Origin: Pontederia crassipes
Taxonomy: Eukaryota > Streptophyta > Magnoliopsida > Commelinales > Pontederiaceae
Length of the DNA stretch: 64,000 bases
Reading direction: 5' to 3'
Assembly (NCBI GenBank): GCA_030549335.1
Contig: JAUKPH010000017.1
Location: 9,137,501-9,201,500, forward strand
Below, piece after piece: positions 55,870 through 64,000 of the stretch; position 1 is the first letter of the stretch; each line of letters opens with the position of its first letter. The translations under genes were made by a program, and so were the position numbers. Under the pieces are notes generated by a model. That model was not told the DNA's origin and did not search any database. It saw only the letters and a program-made list of their open reading frames with translations.

Positions 55870-56066
55870 GGCATTGTTTGGTGTCAGGATAAACTAAGAA
55901 TAAGAGTCTTGTTGCTTTTTTCTACCTGTGGACCCCACATGCAATGATGATAAAGAACAATAAAAGAGAGCAAATGAGTTTTTGGTGAGGCCACGAACAA
56001 CCTTTCTCTCGCTAGAACAAAAGTGTAATAATATTCTGGGACAACTTCTTTAACCCAAACAACCCC
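55870..56066. mobile_element. PIF/Harbinger-like MITE, 197 bp
   Basis: Terminal inverted repeats GGCATTGTTTGG and CCAAACAACCCC, with TGA on both sides (55867-55869 and 56067-56069). The TIR type (G-rich then TTTGG) is that of plant Tourist/PIF-like elements. It has no coding capacity. The right TGA is shared with the large Harbinger element that starts at 56070. The 165 bases to the left (55702-55866) hold a TATA-like CCTTTATATAGC but nothing else I can assign. Confidence 0.6.
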
Positions 56067-56841
56067 TGAGGTTGTGTTTGGCATCGTGAGAACTATGGAT
56101 TTGGAGTTCTCGCGAACTCAACGAATTGACGTCGAAGTCCGATTCAGTTGTTTGGCAATGTTCTGATCGATAGAAGAACTTTTCGTTTGATTTGACCGGC
56201 TAATTCATTTTTGTTCTGAGGGGCGTTTGGAGAGAGTTCCAGCGGTCGAACACAGGAGAGATTAACTAACAACCGCTAATATCTTGCTGTGCACGGAAAA
56301 ATGAAGTGTTGCATGAGAGAGAAGCCAAACACAATGTTAAGAAGCAACCACAAGAAACTAAACGCCAAGATCGCAGCAATACTAAACTACATGATGATAG
56401 ATTTACATCAATAGCAATACGAAGATGCCAATGTAAAAAATGTCGCGAACGGTGCGAATACATCATTGAACATATGGGTAGCAGTCTACACACATAAATA
56501 TAACCCTCCAAAAGAGGCATGAGAAAAGAAAGCAATCTAGGTCCCAAACATTTCAGACATCCAAACCGCTATACAGTGACTGACCGGTAACACACACAAT
56601 CATTCCAATGAACAAAATATATACCGTGACAATGTAATCATAATAATATGAGAGCATGATAAAATAGGCTAACTAACAAAAGTAAAATAAGCAGCAAGTA
56701 CCCCTATTAAGTAGGTTAGAGTACAATTACACTGTCCCAAACACTTGGACAACACAACATTCGAGTCTTACAAAAACTGAGTCCCACATCACACATAAGT
56801 ATGCAAAAGAGAAATACCACAGCAATAAGAACTTCAGTCAC

Positions 56842-57230
56842 TCAATCACGCCTACAATACTTTCCAATGTAGAAACCCAGTACATATGTGAATGCAACAG
56901 TAAGCGCTAACACCAACGTATTAACCCTAGGCTTGCATATGCAGTTCACGGAAGAGGGTCTGTCCTCGGCTCCAATAACCCCGTGCGAAGCTGGAGAGTT
57001 CATAGATAAATCAGTAACTGGTTCAGAAGAGTGCATACTAAAGTAACTCTACAAAGAAGAATAGGCGGCATCGTAGCTATCAAATTTTTTATACGCGCAA
57101 CCACGATATCCCAGCACTTGTGCTTGACAATATGCCCACGTGTCAAATATGATGGTATTGCGACCTTCGTAGACAACGTAAAATTTTCTCGTTGAGATGC
57201 TAACTCTCGGCGTCTTCAGGTCCTGCCATT
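56842..57230 (-). pseudogene. Third ORF: viroplasmin/RNase H1-N-like domain plus C-terminal membrane segment
   Basis: Starts at ATG 57230 (MAGPEDAES), interrupted by TAG after nine codons and then by an extra A in an AAAA run near 57185. The next stretch, KFYVVYEGRNTIIFDTW and CQAQVLGYRGCAYKKFDSYD, has the pattern of the caulimovirus viroplasmin / RNase H1 N-terminal domain (a small nucleic-acid-binding fold): YVV..G....I...W..C...V.G..G..YK.F. A second in-frame TAG at 57049-57051 follows YSSL. The same frame then continues with a Ser/Pro-rich linker and VNTLVLALTVAFTYVLGFYI followed by GKYCRRD, which looks like a C-terminal membrane anchor. Function unknown. It lies between the transposase and the left TIR. 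Confidence 0.62.
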
Positions 57231-57309
57231 TCAACATCATAGCAAACAAAGTAATACATGAACGAAACCACATGAAAGAGTGAGTGGTAATGCAACGAAA
57301 GTCCACAAG

Positions 57310-57578
57310 CGTCTTGTGTTATTCACATTATTGGAATGCAAAGTACAAAAAAACATGAAGTCCGACTACATGACACAATATTAAGATATTGCAGGAGAGA
57401 GGAAATTTAGAGAAGCAAACACAATTTCAAAAAGAAACTACAAGATGCTACAATGAAATCATCTACTAGGTCCACTATAACGAAAGTCCACAAGTAAGTA
57501 GCTTGAAAATGAAGTACAGACATGGATCAATATATGTGAAAAGGATGTGTAAGAGCTACAGAAAAGTAATACAACAAA
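57310..57578. other. Spacer between transposase and third ORF
   Basis: AT-rich sequence inside the Harbinger element that probably contains the transposase 3' UTR. I see no coding feature. Confidence 0.4.
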
Positions 57579-58935
57579 TTAAATAAAATTCTCACCTCTA
57601 TGCCTCTGATGATCAGCCCAAATCCTAGAAGCTATCCCATCCTGCAACATGTCCCCTCTGGTTTTCTCAAACGTAGAGGCGAGCATAGATGGCAGCATGT
57701 CACCCGCACGTATCACTTCTGGTTCTGGCAAAATTGTTATGTTGAAGTATTTGTCGTCCCCGGCATGATGCCTAACAAAATTGTGAATGATGCAACAGGC
57801 GATGGCGATATACTTCTGTAGCTTCAATGGATACTGGCAGGGGCTACGAAGCAATCTAAACCTTTTTTTCAAAATTCCGAAGGACTTCTCCACACAGTTT
57901 CGCAGTTGCACATGTCTATGATTGAAAATATCATTCGCATCGCGATACCGACCTGCTGGGGTGTTCTCTGTAAAGGTCCCCATATGGTACCTTCCACCCC
58001 GATACGGTGCTATGAACTTATCGGAGTTTGCATAGTCGGAATATACAAGATAGTACTTTCCTATGTCGGACATGTGAAATAGAGTTAGGGAAACCAAATA
58101 GTGTAACGGAAAGAGGTATTTTGGGACTGAGGTCTACAGAATCATACCATCAGGCACACAAAATTCATTCCTCTCCAAGCACCAATGCGAAATCTTCATA
58201 TCGCCGGCGGAGCCGTCCCAACCAGCGCATACAAAGAGAAAAGTGTCATCGAAGGTTGTTGCTGCCATCACATTTTGTGAAAGGAATCCCTTACAATTCT
58301 GATATGGTACTGCATTTGACTTTTGCACGTGAGCGGGTATGTGGGTCCCGTCGATGGCACCGAGCACATTCTAAAAAACACGTAGGAAAAATGCAAATAA
58401 ACGGTGTATCCAAAAAAGGAAAATAAGAAAATGCAAAGTATGAAGAGCAATTTACCACGAAGTATGGATAAAATCTGCGGGAGTCCCGCACTCGTGGATG
58501 GACGCTGACATCTGCACCAGGTAACACAATGAACTCCCCACATAATGAACATATTGCTTTTAGGACATTTCGAAAGTAACGTGATATCGTTTCACCAGAG
58601 TGCTGGAACTCCTCTTGCATGTCTCTATTTATCTCGTCACGACGAACAGCAAATAAGAAAATGGCTAGTTGTTCCCTCGCGCTGACATGCTTTGTCGACG
58701 CAAGGAGCCCTCGCGAGACAAGCAGTTCCTCAAACATCAAAAAGGTTGTGTTCTTCAATCCGAAATGATGGTAGCCTCTTTTCAGGTGTCCATTCAACAT
58801 TTCGTTAACTGTCTGAACCCCTGTGAATGGTCCTGTCTTACACGGCATCCTCGGAATGCTAACAGAGGTCGCAGCTGAGCTATAGTAACCTAGCGAGGAA
58901 AAAGTGTCATCCTCGAACAATTCATCCTCACCCAA
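57579..58935 (-). pseudogene. PIF/Harbinger DDE transposase (three exons)
   Basis: Exon 1 58935-58456, intron 58455-58371, exon 2 58370-58148, intron 58147-58061, exon 3 58060-57579; both introns are GT-AG and restore the frame. Exon 1 has an N-terminal helical region (EQLAIFLFAV, EEFQHSGETISRYF). Exon 2 begins NVLGAIDGTHIPA, with the first catalytic Asp. Exon 3 gives GKYYLVYSDYANSDKFIAP and later CVEKSFGILKKRFRLL, with the catalytic Glu. In relatives the second Asp sits in an L-V-D-(S/A)-G-Y motif; here it is Tyr (V-Y-S-D-Y). Upstream, an ATG is followed by an in-frame TGA (58944-58942), so no good start remains. Likely inactive. It would cut and join the element's TIRs. Confidence 0.85.
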
Positions 58936-59246
58936 TAAATCTCACATCTCGTCAAGTTTCATCTAGCACAGCATAATGTGGAAAGTGAAAAATAGAATAG
59001 AGGAAAGACAAAGCAGACCAAATTGAAGCACACATCTAAAACGTTTTAAGACAGCCGAATCTTTGGTCACAAACTAATACATGGCATACCAAATTCGAAA
59101 ACACATGATAATAGTCATACTTCGGAATTAGAGTACAGACCACTAACGACCTCATAATAGTCTTCGGACACACTAAGTTGCACGACTCATGCAGACAATA
59201 GTACATACCACTAACGACATCATAATACAACAAGAAACAAAAGACA

Positions 59247-60456
59247 CTACTCCGTGTCGCTCGAGTTAGCCTCGGCTCCACTGGATTTTGTAGGTCTGAA
59301 ACGACGAGACGGAACAGCGTTTGGGGGATTCGCAGGCCTTACAAGTTTGCTGGGACTGAAGTAAGAGTTGGAGACGTTGAGTGGAGATGGCACGCTTGGG
59401 AAAGTTGGAAAAGGGTTTCCCATGACACTTGCTTCGGAGAAAGGTGACGGACGTCCGCTACATAGATTGGCAGGGGCGCTGCATAAGTGACGGCACTCGC
59501 AAAAGGTGCTGCCCCAAATGGTACATTCGACCTCCCTTGATCAGCACCAAAAGGTGTCAACCCAACTGTCGGCGGCGGGGGAGGTGGTAGACTGTAGTAC
59601 TCGTACACTTTTCTCGCTATCCAAGCTTTAAGCATGTGGTCATCACATTGCATGAAAGTCCATAACTCCTTTTTTCCTTTAATGCATCCGCGACAACGAG
59701 CTTCACATGCGGAGGAAGGTTGGGCATCTTGGCCTCCAACTTCGCCCAACAAGCATCTGCATCCCCATATTTTTTATTCTTTAGCGCCAGCATTTCTTCC
59801 ATGAGATGTAACTTCTTCATGGTTAACTCTTGTACCACCCAATCCACATCCCTCGCAGGTTTCTTCTTCTTCTTCGATGAAACTAGAGTGGATCCCGATC
59901 GAGTTCTCTTTCTGGAAGATGTGGTTCCATACGAAGCTGGTTCCCACAGGTTAGGATCATTCTCCTGTTGTCCTTCAGTTTCTGCTATGGTCATGTCGAT
60001 AATGTTGTCGTCGGAGCTGTCTTGTTCTTCTTCGAGGTCTACTAGCTTCACGGTCGTACAGGCCCCCTTCCCCATGGCTGTGTTCTTTGCGAATAGGAAG
60101 ACGAAATCATCATAATGTGGGAATCGTTTATTTTTCACTCTCGCGTAGTCTTTGTTCCCCTATCACAGCAAAACAATTCTGTCAGAACATCTCTAGACCA
60201 AAGGACAGTGTGCATTTATGAACTGAATTAGTACTCACTAGAATGACCTCATCCCACATTCCCTCTTCCGGTGGCTCGGGCATGCATTTTTCCGGATCCC
60301 AACCCCATCCACTCTTGTTGGCTAGGTTATACACAACTCGAAGTTCCTTTTCATCACCTTTAGATGGTTTTTCATGTGCTCAACCGTCATCCTCTCACGG
60401 AAGTGTTCATTGAACCTGTTACTAAAATGGCCTCGTGTTCTAAACTTGGCATGTGT
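59247..60456 (-). pseudogene. Harbinger ORF1, Myb/SANT-like DNA-binding protein (broken)
   Basis: The middle exon (60456-60239) encodes KFRTRGHFSNRFNEHFRE, then MKNHLKVMKRNF and SGWGWDPEKCMPEPPEEG, the C-terminal half of a Myb/SANT-like domain. An intron (60238-60160, GT-AG) leads to the last exon (60159-59247), which starts GNKDYARVKNKRFPHYDD. It also has an acidic, Ser-rich stretch, a KKKKK patch and a proline-rich segment. One-base deletions near 60340 and in the poly-T run at 59668-59677 shift the frame. The first exon with the N-terminal part of the Myb fold is not recognisable. In active PIF elements this protein partners the transposase, helping DNA binding and nuclear import. Confidence 0.75.
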
Positions 60457-60459
60457 CTA

Positions 60460-62772
60460 TGGAATATGTAAGTTAAGGTAGAGTAAACATAGTAAACACG
60501 TTGCAAACATGACAACTGTCAAGCGGAATATGTTAAGAGAGGTTGCGAAATCTATAATTTGGTGCCATATGTTTCAAAGATGTGTCTAATAATTTATAAA
60601 GATAGGTAACTTGTTTGCAATATGATTACCCATACGTGATTTAAAATTGCATCGAAACACACATCTAACTCATCAGCAGAACACAATAGAAAAGAGGAAC
60701 AAGGGGTGTCTAGGGAAAAAGTTACATTGTCATTAACTGCACTACTATCACAAAAACAATAGGATAAAATATAATGAAATTAATACAAAACTATAGTAGT
60801 TACTGTTGTGTGGCTGATGGCTATGGATTCTCATATATAACTGACAAGACAAAGAACAACCATGTCCAAATGGACAGATAGCCACATTTGCACATCCAGA
60901 TGGTGAGTAAATACATTCACACTCCACGTCTGCCTAACTCTACGTAATCCTAGCAACCAACATATGACAGCTCCAATAATTCAACGAAGTCTCAGTTTAC
61001 AAACTAACTGGAACCTGAAAGGACCTAGGAATTAACTCAAGAGATAGCTTTGGCATTACGGAATTACCTCGATGGATGTTGCTGGAAGGGAAGTCGCCGT
61101 GGAAGGGCACCGCGGGATCACTACTTTCTCTCGTCTTACCTGCCCGAATGAGAGACATTAAAAGAGATACACTCATTAAAGGATGTCAAAGACCAATTGC
61201 GAAACCACATAATGCAACATCAGGGAAAAAATTAGAAAAGAGAGAATATCGAGGGAATAAATGTCACATATCTCCATAATTCCATACTTCAAATATCAAC
61301 ATATTTCTCATATGATAATTATCTGCCATGGATTTTATTTTGACGATTTGCATTGGCACAAGAGATCGTTGCCCTTGACCATAGACAAATGACTCTACTT
61401 GCACACGACACAGTGTCAAATTATGAACACAGACGTGAGCATTTTACCGACATCTATACACTAAAATAAGAACATATAAAAGAATAACAATAAAAGAGAA
61501 AAAGTTGCATGCCAGTTATAAGAGGATGACTTAATTATCATATACTTCCTTTGTATCAAACTCGTTCATCATTTTGTCCACTTTTGGAAAAAATATGATA
61601 ACATTCAAAATTTTTCGACACCTATCTTTATTTAGTCTAAGAATGAAAATGATATCTAAATTTTGTAACTACAATCATGATATCTAACTAAGGGATGGTT
61701 TGTCACTCTTGCGAACCACACTTTTTTTCACTAGTTCTGAGGAATTTTATGCAAATTAGAAAAGAAAGAACAATTTCGTGAATTCAGTTTGGTGTTTTTT
61801 ACAACACAAGTATCATAAGTCAAGTTATGAAATTGTATAAATTTTTGGGAAGATAATAATCTGGAAGTAGTATTCCCCAAAATGTAGCCGTTATGGTGAA
61901 TGATTCCTCAAGTCAATCAAAATGTGCCGGCATTTCCTTTTCGTCGGCAAAAGAGGACCGTTTGATTAGTTGTATTGCGTACGAAGAATGAAGAAATTTT
62001 GCAATATGTGTGGAACTTAGAAAACATAGGGGTCGAAATCATGTCCAAAGGTAGAAAAAATCGCAAGACTCGACCGCGATCCAGAAACCCTAAATCAGGA
62101 AACGACGGATCGTGAAACTTTGTTCAAAATTCACGCGTCTAGAAAATGATCCAGAAAACCCTGGGTATCCGGTGAGCAAACATTTTTGTGAAGATGAAAA
62201 ACAACGGCCGACGGTGAGGCAAATCACAGATTTGAAAAATAGGAACGTCGACCTACACCTAGGCAACATGGGAACGGCAATAAAAATGTCTGACAGACGA
62301 AGATTGCAAAAATCGACTGGCGGTAGAGATTTCAAAAGAGGACGCAAAAAAATCTTGATGAGGGAAAATGAAAAGATGATCTGCGATGAACGAAAGACGC
62401 CAATGAGAGCACTAACATGCGAGCACGATTTTTGCCATTTCGTCGTGTCGTCCGGGGTCACAGATTGAATGAGGAAGTAACGAGCGGCGTGTCCTGCAGC
62501 TGTCGACGGAGAGCGATTTGTGAAGCGGACGAGAGCTGTGCAGGCGGCGAAATGAGAAAGACATCGACTTTTTCTCCAACTTCGGCGTGGGTTTCGAGGT
62601 TGTTCGCTGGCCCTCGCGAACAATCCAAAGTTCATGCTCGTGGCAAGAACTTTGGTTCGGGAACAATCATTGTTGACCGAAATAATTTTTTTAGCGGGCC
62701 CCACCTCAGCTGTCGGGTGTGTTTGGCAGAACATTCGATTGTTCGGATGTTTTGTTCTCATCCAAACACACC
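60460..62772. other. 5' region of the Harbinger element, no gene assigned
   Basis: Upstream of ORF1 to the right TIR. Contains likely intron and leader sequence. A GC-richer part (62090-62770) has overlapping open frames on both strands, the longest being 223 codons on the minus strand at 62090-62761, which match nothing I know and look like chance frames in non-coding DNA. A possible splice donor (GAGGTAATTCC) lies near 61070. Confidence 0.35.
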
Positions 62773-62866
62773 TGAGAGAATACTAAAAAAATAAACCAAA
62801 GAACTAAATATCCCCCCTATGCCTTGTTCTCTCTAATGCTTATAAACATAAGTTTTAGCGTGTGTA

Positions 62867-64000
62867 CACTACAAAAAAAACTACGATCCGTGACAAATTT
62901 TTTCATCATAATGTATTAAAACGATCACAAATGATAATTTGTGATGTATTTTTTGATGAATTATGATCATTCGAGAAACACTCATTGCAAAAAAAAAATT
63001 GTGAGAGCTTTTTATATTCTTAACAAATTTTGACAGATTGAACCATCACAAATATAACATTTGCAAGTCTTTTGCAAATTTCGACGTAAAAATGTCAAAA
63101 ATTATGAAGGCAACTTTGCTCTTAGCAAGTTATGATGAATCATTCTAACAAAACTTGCCGAAGAATTTGGGACAAAAGATATCATGATTTTGGAGGGTTG
63201 ACTCGTCCTTCATAATTTCTGATGAATTTATTCGTAAAAAATTGTGAAGGATATCCAAACTATCGCAAATTAATAGATGTATAGAAATATATTAATTTTT
63301 ATAAATTATGTAGATATTAAGTTATATTTTTATTTAAATTAAATATAATTATTACATCTCTATAATAAAAGTTTAATTTTTGGATATTTACATATTATAG
63401 TTGCAAGTTATATTTAGTAAAAAAAATTAGAGAGAAGAGAAAGATGGAGAGAGAAGATGGAGAGGCCAGACTCCACAGAGGGGTGAGAAAGGTAGAAAGA
63501 AGAGGGAGGAGAGACCAAGAGTGAGAGTGAGAGAAAACCCAGGGGAGGCTAGAGAATGGGAAAGAGTTGGAGGGCGAGAGAATAGAGAGGACAGATTTTT
63601 AATAATATCAAAATATTATATAATATAAAATGTATTTAATAATATATTATCTTTTATGAATATATATACTTTATCAAGTTGCCATGGTTCAAAATTCTTG
63701 GCAAACTACGAAGGATATATTAGTCGAAATTTTAAATTAATTATATGATTGGGCTGAAGTTATTAAATATAAAGAAGTTCAATAATATGTTATCTTTATA
63801 TTTTTGCGGATAACATATAATATATTTGACATGGGGAATCCAAACTTCTAAAATATAAAAAAATATTTAGCAATGTATTATTTTCAAATTTTTGACAAAT
63901 TTTGCCTTCCTAATTTCCTATGGATATTTGACATCAGGAAATTTAAATTAATTATTCTATTATATATTTGACCTTGGCAATCTAAACGTCCGAATAAAAA
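62867..64000 (+). mobile_element. CACTA element left end, running off the window
   Basis: Begins CACTACAAAAAAAACTACG at 62867, the standard plant CACTA terminus, preceded by GTA (possible 3-bp duplication). The next 400 bp hold repeated subterminal words such as AATTATGATGAA, CATCACAAAT and TTTCGACG in both orientations. The other end is not in the window, so the TSD cannot be confirmed. No transposase is seen in this part. Confidence 0.6.
63422..63600. repeat. Purine-rich (GA) tract
   Basis: About 180 bases that are almost entirely G and A on the plus strand, with many AGAGAG and GGAGAG words, inside the putative CACTA element. It could form unusual DNA structure or be an old microsatellite. 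Confidence 0.6.

Larger units (their letters stand above)
56070..62772 (-). mobile_element. PIF/Harbinger transposon, autonomous type, mutated
   Basis: A 6.7-kb element with TIRs GGTTGTGTTTGGCATC at the left and CATCCAAACACACC at the right, flanked by TGA on both sides (56067-56069 and 62773-62775). It encodes, all on the minus strand, a Myb/SANT-like ORF1 (59247-60456), a three-exon DDE transposase (57579-58935) and a third ORF with a viroplasmin-like domain (56842-57230). Plant PIF elements typically carry the first two. Target triplets are usually TTA or TAA, so TGA is slightly unusual. All three ORFs carry inactivating changes. Confidence 0.85.

Noticed and set aside
62090..62794. Long overlapping open frames on both strands near the right end of the Harbinger element (up to 223 codons).
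   Set aside because: Overlapping frames on both strands in GC-richer DNA with no recognisable motif; they start inside the TIR, upstream of ORF1. Most likely chance frames in the element's 5' region.
1..64000. CRISPR arrays, prokaryotic operons, ribosome-binding sites and rRNA genes.
   Set aside because: None present; the window is plant nuclear repeat DNA. Repeats seen are LTRs, tandem duplications and subterminal transposon words.

Overview
This is plant nuclear DNA, almost certainly from an angiosperm. It is an AT-rich intergenic block built mostly of transposable elements. The evidence is plant-type LTR retrotransposons (Tekay/Del chromovirus, Athila-like and Copia) primed by initiator-Met and Asp tRNAs, a PIF/Harbinger DNA transposon with plant-style introns, CACTA and Mutator-like termini, an RTE-type retroposon with a (TTG)n tail, and a broken class I chitinase gene. 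The GC-rich chitinase exons hint at a monocot, but I cannot name the species. I see no intact host gene, no tRNA or rRNA gene and no CRISPR array.

Layout. 1-3345: AT-rich DNA with a Mutator-like non-autonomous element (317-1044) and the right end of a CACTA element (ending at 2522). 3346-22621: Tekay element A, whose 3' LTR is split by Athila-like element B (10589-21229, minus strand). A lies in the upstream region of a class I chitinase pseudogene (22712-23366), which is followed by a possible solo LTR (about 23461-24819). 24837-38616: an old Copia element on the minus strand holding three nested insertions, each with a recognisable target-site duplication (TSD): Tekay element C (25133-33544), an Athila-family solo LTR E (33683-36465) and a small solo LTR F (37744-38118). 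38617-45446: AT-rich DNA with an RTE-type retroposon, a CACTA-like region with a tandem repeat of about 150 bp, and a long-inverted-repeat element with a GC-rich core. 45452-55696: Athila-like element D, plus strand. 55870-62772: a small MITE and a 6.7-kb PIF/Harbinger element that share one TGA target triplet. 62867-64000: the left end of another CACTA element, running off the window.

How the parts relate. A and C are autonomous-type Tekay elements (gag, protease, RT, RNase H, integrase, chromodomain), now killed by stop codons, frameshifts and deletions. C also lacks its primer-binding site. B, D and solo LTR E belong to one family with LTRs of nearly 3 kb. B and D carry gag and protease but no polymerase beyond an N-terminal RT stub in B, so they must have depended on enzymes from elsewhere. 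The PIF/Harbinger element carries a Myb/SANT-like ORF1, a three-exon DDE transposase, and an unexpected third ORF with a viroplasmin/RNase H1-N-like domain and a C-terminal membrane segment; all three are mutated.

Most worth following up: the third ORF of the Harbinger element, the gag-protease-only Athila-like family with its dense GATAACTT motif, and the GC-rich core of the long-inverted-repeat element at about 42.0-42.7 kb. Boundaries rest on reading terminal repeats and TSDs by eye. Family names rest on recognised protein motifs, not on a database search.
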